Shown: positions 1 through 7,481 of the stretch, one piece after another
How the letters are laid out: each line of letters begins with the position of its first letter
How positions within the stretch are numbered: the first letter of the stretch is position 1
Origin: Anabaena sp. FACHB-1237
GTDB taxonomy: Bacteria; Cyanobacteriota; Cyanobacteriia; Cyanobacteriales; Nostocaceae
Length of the DNA stretch: 64,000 nt
Assembly (NCBI RefSeq): GCF_014696225.1
Contig: NZ_JACJPV010000022.1
Coordinates: forward strand, 1-64,000
Direction of reading: 5' to 3'
Made by a program: the position numbers and the translations under genes
Notes under the pieces: generated by a model
Told to the model about the DNA's origin: nothing
What the model saw: the letters and a program-made list of their open reading frames with translations, nothing else
The model's database searches: none

Positions 1-28
1 CCAGGTTTATTATTCTATACTTTACATT

Positions 29-60
29 CCCTCTCATTATGACAATGAGGGGGTTTGTTT
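29..60 (+). terminator. Probable terminator of a gene left of the window
   Basis: An imperfect hairpin (CCTCTCATT arm against AATGAGGGGG arm, 5-base loop) is followed by a T-rich run. It fits a rho-independent terminator for a plus-strand gene lying before the window. The gene is not visible, so this is inference from structure alone. Confidence 0.4.
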
Positions 61-91
61 TTGAGGTGATCTGATCCATGATCTGAGTTTC

Positions 92-124
92 AGATCCCGG
101 ACTTCTTAAAGAAGTCCGGGATCT
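92..124. repeat. REP palindrome, single copy
   Basis: A 33-base perfect palindrome with arms AGATCCCGGACTTCT and AGAAGTCCGGGATCT around a 3-base centre. It is one unit of the family that forms arrays around the RAYT transposase at 39.4 kb. It lies 5 bases from the stop of the truncated HTH fragment. Confidence 0.9.
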
Positions 125-128
125 AAGA

Positions 129-260
129 CTAGCAAGTTCTACTGATGTTAAAAGATTCAGCAATTTGTTGATCTTTTTCACCAGATAAAAATTTATCTAG
201 CACTTGTCGCTGTTTAGGGGTTAGTCCGTTAAGTGCGGTCTGGAACTTATCAATGTTCAC
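129..260 (-). pseudogene. N-terminal remnant of an HTH (LuxR-like/NB-ARC type) gene
   Basis: Reading the minus strand from a GTG at 260 gives 43 residues. They include TPKQRQVLDKFLSG and DQQIAESFNIS, then a stop in the middle of the expected helix-turn-helix. The motif resembles the N-terminal HTH of cyanobacterial WD40/NB-ARC or vWA-associated regulators (LTPRQREVL...DEEIA..L.IS). The rest of the protein is absent. A REP palindrome lies directly beyond the stop, so the gene was probably broken by rearrangement or REP insertion. A genuine 43-residue protein is possible but less likely. Confidence 0.45.
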
Positions 261-490
261 GGTACTGTGTGGGTAATGTTTTGATTGGGTATATTGTTAG
301 ATTAGTGAATATTATACACAGTTGTGAGTTGTTCTACACAGTTATAAAAATTTAGAAATTACTGAGTATGATGGAGTCAGGGTTTGTTCACGGGTAATAG
401 TTACGGAGAGCGAAGCTATCGCTCTATTTGGTTTCCTATATATAGGTCAAGTAGATAGGTCAAGAAATTTTCTTAACTTTTTTCTTACCT
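261..490. other. Intergenic region without a recognisable gene
   Basis: AT-rich stretch between the HTH remnant and the promoter-like element at 493. It contains a short imperfect hairpin near 403-425 (GAGAGCGA/TCGCTCT). I see no coding signal on either strand. Confidence 0.4.
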
Positions 491-492
491 TT

Positions 493-521
493 TGCAACAC
501 AGTGTGAATCTACTTCGTATA
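493..521 (+). promoter_or_regulatory. Putative alternative-sigma promoter, copy 1 (TGCAAC-N17-CGTATA)
   Basis: TGCAAC at 493-498 and CGTATA at 516-521 are separated by exactly 17 bases. The same two boxes with the same spacing occur at 5358 and 12317, each shortly before a transcription unit; here the first ATG is 97 bases downstream. A GCAAC-type -35 and a CGTA-type -10 resemble group 4 (ECF-like) sigma promoters. I infer recognition by the sigma factor encoded at 12399. Confidence 0.6.
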
Positions 522-618
522 TAAATTATGGACGATTATGGACGATATTTAACATCTCTACTTAGTTCAACAATATACTTTGTCATTGAGAAAACATTAG
601 TTACTACTGACTAACACT

Positions 619-1350
619 ATGTCAAATTCCATACCACCGGAAAATCAAAATGCTCAAGAACTAACTGATGAAGATGATTTAGATTCGCTTTCAGCAGTTA
701 ATCTTGCTACATCTAACTATAAAAATCCAAAGTTATTAGTAGAAACGGGTAAAAATGCTGTTTTAGATGTCTGGAGTGCGTTAAAACTGATTTGGAATGA
801 TCCTAATAATGGACTAGAAACGGCAATTAATAGTTTGGGAGATAGTCGAATTTTATACGCGGGAATCGCACTTTGTATTCTATTTGTTTTAGCTGTTTGG
901 ATGGCAGTATTAAAAACCATAGAATCCCTTGCACCATTGTTTTCTTTCGGGGGTTTATTTGGTGCAAGTTATAGTACCGAGTTAAGTTTTTCAGAACAAT
1001 TGCGAGTTATTTTAGCCGCCACAATTCCCGTGTTAGGGATGATAGCAGTTTTGTGGATTACCCGCAAAATATTTAAGGGTTCGGGAAATTATCAACAATT
1101 TACATTTGTGACAGGTTTTTGTTTTGCTCCTATTACCTTTTTTCTGTTCATGTTGTGGTTATTAGGTAATAATGCAGCAGAATTAATGGCTTTAATTTCT
1201 GTGTTTTGTTGGACTACATTTGTTTTATTTTTGAATACAGCACTGATAGGAGTGTTGGGTTTATCTTCTCGAAATTCACTATTACTTGTGCCGATAGTTT
1301 TGGTTGCTGATTTTTTCATCACTAGAGTTGGTTTAGATATTTTGTACTGA
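619..1350 (+). CDS. Multi-pass membrane protein, Yip1-like
   Basis: 243 residues. The N-terminal 75 or so are acidic and presumably cytoplasmic, followed by about five hydrophobic segments (near 77-98, 130-150, 163-182, 185-212 and 220-240). The pattern of five helices after a soluble N-terminus, with a short GNYQQF loop, resembles Yip1-domain proteins; this is family-level recognition and not certain. It is the first gene after the element at 493 and is followed at 66 bases by a LemA-like gene. The four genes to 3614 look like one operon. Its function is unknown; a role in envelope organisation or a stress response is inference from context. Confidence 0.7.
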   Translation: MSNSIPPENQNAQELTDEDDLDSLSAVNLATSNYKNPKLLVETGKNAVLDVWSALKLIWNDPNNGLETAINSLGDSRILYAGIALCILFVLAVWMAVLKTIESLAPLFSFGGLFGASYSTELSFSEQLRVILAATIPVLGMIAVLWITRKIFKGSGNYQQFTFVTGFCFAPITFFLFMLWLLGNNAAELMALISVFCWTTFVLFLNTALIGVLGLSSRNSLLLVPIVLVADFFITRVGLDILY

Positions 1351-1416
1351 AAGCAGTTTGGGAATAATTAGCAACCTGTCTCACTTTGTTATTATCAATA
1401 TTTTAAGGAGTCTATC

Positions 1417-1701
1417 ATGGGTCAAACATTTGTTTTTCTGTTAGCAATGCTGGGATTGTTAGGATATTTTGTATCGAAAATTTACAATGAAATGAATAGA
1501 CTTAATTCCAGAGTTAACAGAAACTTTTCTGGAATAGATACACAATTATCCAGAAGACACGCTGTTATTAAAAAGTTGGTTAGTAGTATTGGTGCAGAAC
1601 AAAAAAGCATTATTAATCAGTTTGAAGCATTGACTAATTTAGTAGAAAAAGTTATGCAGTTGAGAGATTCTTTACTGGTAATGGTTTTAATACTAGACTA
1701 A
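1417..1701 (+). CDS. Short LemA-like membrane protein
   Basis: 94 residues with one N-terminal membrane helix (about 4-22). A helical part follows with the LemA signature spacing, Y-N-x-x-N-R-L-x-S-R-V then IDTQLSRRHAVIKKLV. LemA proteins are usually about 180-200 residues, so this is a short version lacking the later helices. A strong AAGGAG site lies 8 bases before the ATG. The stop overlaps the next start by one base (TAATG), indicating translational coupling with the DUF3137 gene. LemA and DUF3137 proteins are commonly adjacent, which supports both calls. The biochemical role is unknown. Confidence 0.7.
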   Translation: MGQTFVFLLAMLGLLGYFVSKIYNEMNRLNSRVNRNFSGIDTQLSRRHAVIKKLVSSIGAEQKSIINQFEALTNLVEKVMQLRDSLLVMVLILD

Positions 1702-2870
1702 TGGAAGTAGAAACTGCTAGACAGGAAAAGATTAAAAATCAGCTAATTTTTGGGGGATTAATTTTAACTGCACGGATTGTCATTGGTATTTTGGGTTGCA
1801 GTATTTTGACTTTCATAATCCTATTTTTTGTAGAGTCAGTATTTTCTTATATTCTGGCTTCTCTAGTAAGTTCAGGTGTTATTTATGGGCTGATGCGTGG
1901 TATTAATTGGGCTAAAAATCGCATTGATTCTTTTGTCAGAAAATATAACAATTTACTGTTTTATCTTCGTAAAGATGCAATTGAAGGCTTTGTAAAAATC
2001 ATTTTTCCGAATGCAGAACAGATAATATTTGAACCTCAAATTTCATCTAAGAATCAGATGCAACCAATATTAGCTAATTTGTTTTACAACAAACTTTATA
2101 AATATACAGAAAAAAACACCCTTTCATTTACAATTAATAAACGACCTTTTTACATGGCAGATGTAGAACCTGTTTATATCCTTAATTCCCAGAAAGAATC
2201 TATCGAGATTGATAAATTTATTGATAGATATGATAGAAGAACTGTGTGTTATTTTAAAGGCATTGTTTATCAAATGGAATATGAAAAAGAAAATCTTAAT
2301 AGTGATTTTTTAACAGTGATGATTCCTAAAAAAGCAGCACCTAGTCCCACCAAAAAAATCAGAGAAGACCGTAAAACAATTACAGTTAGTAAAGATTATC
2401 CTAGATTAGAACTGTTAAATAGGGATAAACGCAGACCAGAAAGATTTATTCAGCGAGGTTTTGAGGAATACAGTGTAGAAAATATGGAAATAGAAGATAA
2501 TTTCTATATTTTTACAAACAATGAAAACGCCTCCAGAAAACTACTATCCTATCGGTTTATGGAAAAGATTGTAGAAATTACATCACCCAAAAAAGAAGAA
2601 ACATCTCAACCAAAAGTAGTACAATTACTTTTAGGTAATCAGGAAAATACTCCTAATTTTTGGATGCAATTTATCAATATTACTCGCGGAAATAATAAAC
2701 CATTCCAGAAAGTTACAGTTGTAACTACAAATAAGAATTTGACTTTTTTTGAGGTAACAGGAGAAAAATCCTGTAAATTAGATAACTTTTTGGACAGCTT
2801 TCAAGAACTGGAAAAAATATTAAGTTCCATAATTACTGCATTAAATGTAGCACCAACCGCTGGAAATTGA
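1701..2870 (+). CDS. DUF3137-family membrane protein
   Basis: 389 residues. Two or three hydrophobic helices lie in residues 13-66, then a long soluble domain. Near residues 255-285 the segment GFEEYSVENMEI...ASRKLLSYRFMEKIVEI matches the DUF3137 pattern (FE..F.VYS.D...AR..L...FM..L). The family is found beside LemA genes in many bacteria, as here with a one-base overlap. The C-terminal part ends in a helical region around 365-385. No catalytic motif is visible. It is likely an inner-membrane component acting with the LemA-like protein; the function is not established. Confidence 0.7.
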   Translation: MEVETARQEKIKNQLIFGGLILTARIVIGILGCSILTFIILFFVESVFSYILASLVSSGVIYGLMRGINWAKNRIDSFVRKYNNLLFYLRKDAIEGFVKIIFPNAEQIIFEPQISSKNQMQPILANLFYNKLYKYTEKNTLSFTINKRPFYMADVEPVYILNSQKESIEIDKFIDRYDRRTVCYFKGIVYQMEYEKENLNSDFLTVMIPKKAAPSPTKKIREDRKTITVSKDYPRLELLNRDKRRPERFIQRGFEEYSVENMEIEDNFYIFTNNENASRKLLSYRFMEKIVEITSPKKEETSQPKVVQLLLGNQENTPNFWMQFINITRGNNKPFQKVTVVTTNKNLTFFEVTGEKSCKLDNFLDSFQELEKILSSIITALNVAPTAGN

Positions 2871-2885
2871 TATGGAGTGATAACT

Positions 2886-3614
2886 ATGGATTTGAATCTT
2901 CAAAATATTAATCTCTATATCTCAGAATCTGACGTGGTAACAACTATCATCAATCAGCGTCTTCAGCAATTAAAATTGCAAGAACCCGAATTAAAATTAG
3001 TTTTTCCCCGTGGAACAATCGCTTTTATTTGGTTATTTATGATTCTAGCATCGTTTACTATGTTGGGAATTTCTGTAATTAGTTTTTATCTCAATTTAAT
3101 AGTGATATCAAAAGTATATTATGATTTTGGTGTTTTTCTAGTATGTTTATTGTTGATACCTTTAATAAATTCCTGGAGAAAATATGTACAAAACACAAAA
3201 AGACATAAAAATCAGTTGCATTTTTCAAAAACAGAAGCTATTAATATAGTAGAGATAGAAAGCTATTTTTCCGATCAAAAAAACAATTTTATCAAAACAT
3301 ATCAGGAGTATGTAAACTATGTGCATGAAAAGATAGAGAATATAGGAAAAAGTCAGCATCTTAGTTCAACAACAGTAGATGAAATGCAAAATTTACAAAA
3401 TCGAATTTCTCAAGCTGTTGATAGACTAGAAATACTAAGAAATGATTACTTTGCACGGTTAGATAGTGTGGAATTGGAATTAAAAAATAGGCTAATTGAG
3501 CATAAAAGTGATCAGGAAACAGAAGTAGTGATAGAATCTCAAATTTTAGTAGAAAGATTAGAGGAGGAGGTAGAGGCTATGAATTATTATTTACAAGCTG
3601 TGGATGAAATATAG
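2886..3614 (+). CDS. Membrane protein with C-terminal coiled coil
   Basis: About 242 residues. An in-frame GTG at 2877 is possible, but GGAG at 2874-2877 is correctly spaced for the ATG at 2886, so I choose the latter. Two adjacent membrane helices lie near residues 45-70 and 78-100. A long charged heptad-rich region runs from about 130 to the end (for example DEMQNLQNRISQAVDRLEIL). It follows the DUF3137 gene by 15 bases and closes the operon. No family is recognised. It could be a scaffold for the LemA/DUF3137 proteins, which is inference. Confidence 0.65.
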   Translation: MDLNLQNINLYISESDVVTTIINQRLQQLKLQEPELKLVFPRGTIAFIWLFMILASFTMLGISVISFYLNLIVISKVYYDFGVFLVCLLLIPLINSWRKYVQNTKRHKNQLHFSKTEAINIVEIESYFSDQKNNFIKTYQEYVNYVHEKIENIGKSQHLSSTTVDEMQNLQNRISQAVDRLEILRNDYFARLDSVELELKNRLIEHKSDQETEVVIESQILVERLEEEVEAMNYYLQAVDEI

Positions 3615-3640
3615 GACTCCTATTTGATTTCTGAACACAG

Positions 3641-3673
3641 AGATCCCCGACTTCTCGAAGAAGTCGGGGATCT
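3641..3673. repeat. REP palindrome, CCCC variant
   Basis: Perfect 33-base palindrome, arms AGATCCCCGACTTCT and AGAAGTCGGGGATCT, lying 27 bases after the stop at 3614. By position it may act as a transcription terminator or 3'-end stabiliser for the operon. Confidence 0.9.
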
Positions 3674-3778
3674 GAAACCCTCACGGTTTACAAATCAAAT
3701 ATGATTGCTATAGTTTAGAGATAATATTGCTGCTAGAGTTTATCTGAATTTAGTTAACAAAAAATGAGGTAAAAAATT

Positions 3779-4045
3779 ATGGGTTGTCTGGCAATTTTCT
3801 TGAATTTATTGTTTCCCGGTTTAGGAACTCTGTTGTTTACTAACAAGAGAGTTGAAGGATTTATTCAGTTGTTTTTATCTATTATTAATGACCTGCTGAT
3901 TTTGGTAACGCTAGGATTTTGGCTTGTTATTGGTTTGTTGATTCATATAGGACTTTTTGCCTGGGCGTTAGCATCTACCATTGGTTTTATGAGTGAACGA
4001 GCAGCGAAAAAAGCGATTCAGGAAGAACGCGAACGTCAAGGTTAA
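3779..4045 (+). CDS. Small membrane protein, unknown
   Basis: 88 residues, mostly hydrophobic. The N-terminal helix (about 3-22) carries a short LFPGLG motif, and a second hydrophobic stretch covers about 35-68. A charged tail follows (ERAAKKAIQEERERQG). The layout of two helices with a G-rich turn recalls TM2-domain-like proteins, but I cannot assign a family. GAGG lies about 8 bases before the ATG. It stands alone between the membrane-protein operon and the secreted-protein cluster and has no copy of the TGCAAC/CGTATA element of its own. Confidence 0.6.
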   Translation: MGCLAIFLNLLFPGLGTLLFTNKRVEGFIQLFLSIINDLLILVTLGFWLVIGLLIHIGLFAWALASTIGFMSERAAKKAIQEERERQG

Positions 4046-4118
4046 TTAATAAGAAGTAAAAATAGTATCCCCATCAAAAAAATCAAATTATCCAAATCGT
4101 CAATACAAGGGTTAGTAT

Positions 4119-4598
4119 ATGCGGCTTAATCAAATAATTGCTACCGGGTTAATTTTTACCAATATTATGTTTTTGTTTTCATCATCAGTACAAGCACAAA
4201 ATAGAAAACCATCTGTTGAATGTAATGTGTCTTTACAAAGAGCAAAAAAACAAATTCAAAAAAATAGAAAAGTCAAAGTTGTTCATACAAGTCAAGAAAA
4301 TATTTCTCAACATTACAAAAGTTATCCTAATAATCGTCCATTTTCCTATCTGTTTGAGTTGACTGGTTCAGCAACACAATCAATCTTAAGTTCTGAAAAA
4401 TTCTTAACTGCGATTTCCACGGAAATTATTAATAAATGTCCATCAATTAGTATGGTTGAATTTAACGAATCACGAACTGATCATGTTGAAAGTTACGGCT
4501 TATTAGAAAATAACGACGTTGGACTTTTTAAATGTCTTGATATGGATGATCCAATGGCAAGAACAAAATTGCATTGGGGATACGTGGTTTGCCTTTAA
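4119..4598 (+). CDS. Secreted protein, paralogue family A, copy 1
   Basis: 159 residues with a signal peptide (hydrophobic 7-24, cleavage after VQA near residue 26). The mature part shares VEC near its start, a YPNNRPFSYLFELTGS block, IINKCPSI and a terminal LHWGYVVC with the proteins at 5463 and 6911. Four conserved cysteines suggest disulphides and a periplasmic location. It is the most divergent of the three copies. No enzyme motif is visible. It precedes a family B secreted protein, giving an A-B-A-B-A gene order. Confidence 0.65.
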   Translation: MRLNQIIATGLIFTNIMFLFSSSVQAQNRKPSVECNVSLQRAKKQIQKNRKVKVVHTSQENISQHYKSYPNNRPFSYLFELTGSATQSILSSEKFLTAISTEIINKCPSISMVEFNESRTDHVESYGLLENNDVGLFKCLDMDDPMARTKLHWGYVVCL

Positions 4599-4645
4599 AT
4601 AACAGATAATAACTAATAACAACTTACTGGATTATTGGAGAAAAA

Positions 4646-5164
4646 ATGAAAAACTTGTTTATCAATTTCACAATCACAACTGTATTAATTACATCAATAT
4701 CACCCTTAGCATTTGCATCACCCAAACCAGAATCTAAACTTCCTTCAGGTGCTTATTATACCCCAGGAACTATGTTTAATAACTCCAGGAGAGAGATTTT
4801 AAATCGTAATGGAAAAATTTGCATCAAAATAGTTGACGGACCACCTAATAACTATCGTGGACGAGAAGAAATTATGATTAGTAGCGTATCAAATCGAGGA
4901 GGTAAACTTTACATTGATGGGAACAATCAGGAAATCCAGGTAATGAATGTTAGAGAATTACCAGAGTATAAGTATTATGGACAAAAGACTATAGCTGCTT
5001 TTGACGATAATACAGGTGCTGCTGGTGCTTGGTTATTGATAGCAGGAAATAACTCTGATTCTCGCAGTACTCCAGCGCAAAATAAGAGAATGCAGGAATG
5101 TATAAATACTAAAGGTAATTATGTCCGTAAAATCAAAGGTAGAATGCTGCAAGGACAATTTTAG
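4646..5164 (+). CDS. Secreted protein, family B, copy 1
   Basis: 172 residues with a signal peptide (hydrophobic 7-24, AFA cleavage). The mature protein contains NRNGKICIKIVDG, a GYR-like glycine-rich region and a C-terminal NKRMQECIN. The last two features are weakly mirrored in the protein at 6043 (GNRICYEG and KEMQRCLKS). GGAG is 7-8 bases before the ATG. Family unknown; probably periplasmic. Expression with the preceding gene is likely (47-base gap). Confidence 0.6.
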   Translation: MKNLFINFTITTVLITSISPLAFASPKPESKLPSGAYYTPGTMFNNSRREILNRNGKICIKIVDGPPNNYRGREEIMISSVSNRGGKLYIDGNNQEIQVMNVRELPEYKYYGQKTIAAFDDNTGAAGAWLLIAGNNSDSRSTPAQNKRMQECINTKGNYVRKIKGRMLQGQF

Positions 5165-5256
5165 ATAATTACCTTGGATTACCAGCATTTTTGGGTATTT
5201 TGCCTATTTTTCTTATCCTGCAAAGGTTTGGGGCTTATTTTTTCCTGATAAATATT

Positions 5257-5306
5257 TACAGCACATTCCATAGAAGATTAGCGGGCAAGATGCCCGCACT
5301 ACATCG
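5257..5306. repeat. Fragment of MITE family 2
   Basis: Begins TACAGCACATTCCAT like the 98-bp elements at 24732 and 36150 and has the internal GGGCAAGATGCCC hairpin, but lacks the far end. It is a decayed copy in the gap between the first and second secreted-protein groups. Confidence 0.55.
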
Positions 5307-5357
5307 CCCCTTTCTATTTTGTTTTTCAAGATTTAGTAGAGGAATTTTTCAACTTTT

Positions 5358-5386
5358 TGCAACACGGAGTAAATCTGGTTCGTATA
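5358..5386 (+). promoter_or_regulatory. Putative alternative-sigma promoter, copy 2 (TGCAAC-N17-CGTATA)
   Basis: TGCAAC at 5358-5363 and CGTATA at 5381-5386, spacer 17 bases, 76 bases before the ATG at 5463. Similarity to copy 1 continues downstream (TATA.ATTATGGAC, then a TAGTTCA-like stretch). These two may therefore descend from a duplicated promoter/leader rather than converge. Confidence 0.6.
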
Positions 5387-5462
5387 TAGATTATGGACAA
5401 CATCTAGTTCAGCAATCTACCTTATTACTCATCAAATATTCATTTCAAAGGAATTGGAAATT

Positions 5463-5969
5463 ATGATCAGAAGTCTTAGTAGTGGAACAGCAATTTTACT
5501 ATTTACCTTAGTCAATATCATTACCTTACCAACAACGGTAAAAGCACAGGATTCAAATGTAGAGTGTAAAAAGGCAGTTGCTAATGCTAAAAGTCGTTTA
5601 AGAAAAATTCCTAATGTGTTAATAGAGAATACTTATACAAAGAATCTTAACCAGTTTTATTCCGATTTCCCAAAAGAACGACCTATGAAATATATCTTTT
5701 ATCTCACTGGTTCAACACGTAAAGGTCGTACTGTAGAAACTGGTATTAAAAAGGTTGAAAACTCAAAACAATTCATGAAGAATATTAGCCAAGATATCAT
5801 ATCTAAATGTAGTTCAATTGGTGCAGTCGCTTTCACCAGTACAATAGCTCCAACTTGTAGTATCGCTTTTGGATTAATGCGAGATAAGAAAGTTAAACTA
5901 TTCGACATTGTAATAGTAGACCCAAATGAAGATACATCCCTAAAGTGGGGACAAACATTCTGCTGGTGA
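5463..5969 (+). CDS. Secreted protein, paralogue family A, copy 2
   Basis: About 168 residues. A TTG at 5454 is in frame, but AAAGGA at 5448 suits the ATG at 5463. Signal peptide with cleavage after VKA. The mature region is nearly identical to the copy at 6911 over its first 60 residues (VECKKAVANAKSRLRKIPNV). It then keeps YIFYLTGS, IISKCSSIGAV and a final LKWGQTFC. The bases before the start (TTCATTTCAAAGGAATTGGAA) are the same as before 6911, so the duplication carried its ribosome site. Function unknown. Confidence 0.65.
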   Translation: MIRSLSSGTAILLFTLVNIITLPTTVKAQDSNVECKKAVANAKSRLRKIPNVLIENTYTKNLNQFYSDFPKERPMKYIFYLTGSTRKGRTVETGIKKVENSKQFMKNISQDIISKCSSIGAVAFTSTIAPTCSIAFGLMRDKKVKLFDIVIVDPNEDTSLKWGQTFCW

Positions 5970-6042
5970 CCATCAAGCAAATTTTAGTAACATTAACATC
6001 GAAATTTATTTGTTTTTAATTACCAACATAAGTTATTAAATC

Positions 6043-6870
6043 ATGAGTAAGTCAATGATAAAAACATCACTTTTATTACAGTATCTAATTACAGGTTTTA
6101 CCCTTGCTACTTCTATAAATGTAGCTAACGCTAGTCCTTTTGCACGAGCAGATTTCGTCAATGAAAGTCAATTTAATTCCCAAGCTATATTTTCCTATGT
6201 TGATTTAGGAAGAGTTACAAAATTAGGAAATAGTAAATATAAATATCTAAGATTAATTACACCAGCAGATTTTGTAGGAGAGTATATAGAGTCTGAAAAA
6301 AATCTAGCAAAAAGAAAATTGCTAGAAAGTGAAGTTATCGTCAACTGTAATGATACGAATTCACTGCAAATTCAACAAGACCGTTACTATAGAAATGGTA
6401 AATTGATAAAAACAGAGAACACTAATAAAGTTATTAGACATAGCGAATCTAACCCGTTAAAAGAGGGAAATTTAATTGTTTGTCGTCTTTTTGATCCTGC
6501 TTCTTCCCAAGCACTAAAACCCGGATTTTATTTTCGTGGCTCCATTGGTATTCAAATTGCTATCAAAGGAAATCGTATCTGTTATGAAGGTATGAGTCGC
6601 TATGGTAGAACAGTTGCTTCTGTCATTCGTGACCCCAAATACCTAAATTTTTATAAACTGGAATCTGTTACAAGAAAAGGTTTGTCAAAAGATCCTTTTT
6701 ATTTAATGCAATTGACATCAGATGCAATTCATTATGGTGATTTTATGGGACTTTCTAGTATTGAAATTGACAGAAATGGGGAAAATACAAATAGTAAAGA
6801 AATGCAGCGATGTTTAAAATCCAATAAAACTTTTTCGTTTTTTGAAGAATCCGATAAACATAGGAACTAA
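6043..6870 (+). CDS. Secreted protein, family B-like, copy 2
   Basis: 275 residues with a signal peptide (hydrophobic 8-24, cleavage near ANA-S). The mature part has three cysteine-containing blocks (VIVNCNDTN, LIVCRLFDP, GNRICYEGM) and ends with KEMQRCLKSN. The C-terminal half resembles the 4646 product in layout only, so the paralogy is tentative. No known domain. It lies 73 bases after one family A gene and 40 bases before another, so is probably cotranscribed. Confidence 0.6.
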   Translation: MSKSMIKTSLLLQYLITGFTLATSINVANASPFARADFVNESQFNSQAIFSYVDLGRVTKLGNSKYKYLRLITPADFVGEYIESEKNLAKRKLLESEVIVNCNDTNSLQIQQDRYYRNGKLIKTENTNKVIRHSESNPLKEGNLIVCRLFDPASSQALKPGFYFRGSIGIQIAIKGNRICYEGMSRYGRTVASVIRDPKYLNFYKLESVTRKGLSKDPFYLMQLTSDAIHYGDFMGLSSIEIDRNGENTNSKEMQRCLKSNKTFSFFEESDKHRN

Positions 6871-6910
6871 AATCAACCTGTAAACATTCATTTCAAAGGA
6901 ATTGGAACTT

Positions 6911-7405
6911 ATGATCAGAAATGTTAGTAGTGGAACAGCAATTTTATTATTTGCTTTAGTCAATATCACCACCTTACCAACAACGGTAAAAGCACAGGAT
7001 TCAAATGTAGAGTGTAAAAAGGCAGTTGCTAATGCTAAAAGTCGTTTAAGAAAAATTCCTAATGTGTTAATAGAGAATACTTATACAAAGAATCTTAACG
7101 AGCTTTATTCCGATTTTCCAAAAAAACGACCCCTTGAATATATCTTTTATCTCACCGGGACAAAACGCAAAGGTAACATTGTAGAAACTGGTATAAAAAA
7201 GCTTGAAAATTCACCACAATTCATGAAGAATATTAGCCAAGATATCATTTCCAAATGTGGCTCAGTCGGTGCAGTTACTTTTGGCACTGTGTTAGCTCCA
7301 GGCTGTGGTATCACCTTTGGACTAATGCCTAATGGTAAAATTAAAGCATTTGAGGATGTAGATGTTAATAGACCTTTAAAATGGGGAGAGACTTTCTGTA
7401 CTTAA
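6911..7405 (+). CDS. Secreted protein, paralogue family A, copy 3
   Basis: About 164 residues. The start is the ATG at 6911, which has AAAGGA upstream in the same arrangement as copy 2. Signal peptide with AxA-type cleavage (VKA). The DNA of the first 200 bases is almost identical to 5463 onwards, showing recent duplication. The second half has diverged (LAPGCGITFGLMPNGKIK) but retains the cysteines and the LKWGETFC end. Probably periplasmic and of unknown role. Confidence 0.65.
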   Translation: MIRNVSSGTAILLFALVNITTLPTTVKAQDSNVECKKAVANAKSRLRKIPNVLIENTYTKNLNELYSDFPKKRPLEYIFYLTGTKRKGNIVETGIKKLENSPQFMKNISQDIISKCGSVGAVTFGTVLAPGCGITFGLMPNGKIKAFEDVDVNRPLKWGETFCT

Positions 7406-7481
7406 TTATGCAAAAAGTAAATATTAAATTTACACACTGTACCTTACTCACAAAATAAAAAATCATCCCCAAATATCAATT

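Noticed and set aside
1353..1416. A further TGCAAC/CGTATA element before the LemA-like gene
   Set aside because: AGCAAC is present near 1371 but no CGTATA follows at the right distance.
5191..5466. 91-codon plus-strand frame
   Set aside because: It crosses a MITE fragment and the promoter-like element at 5358 and has no ribosome site.
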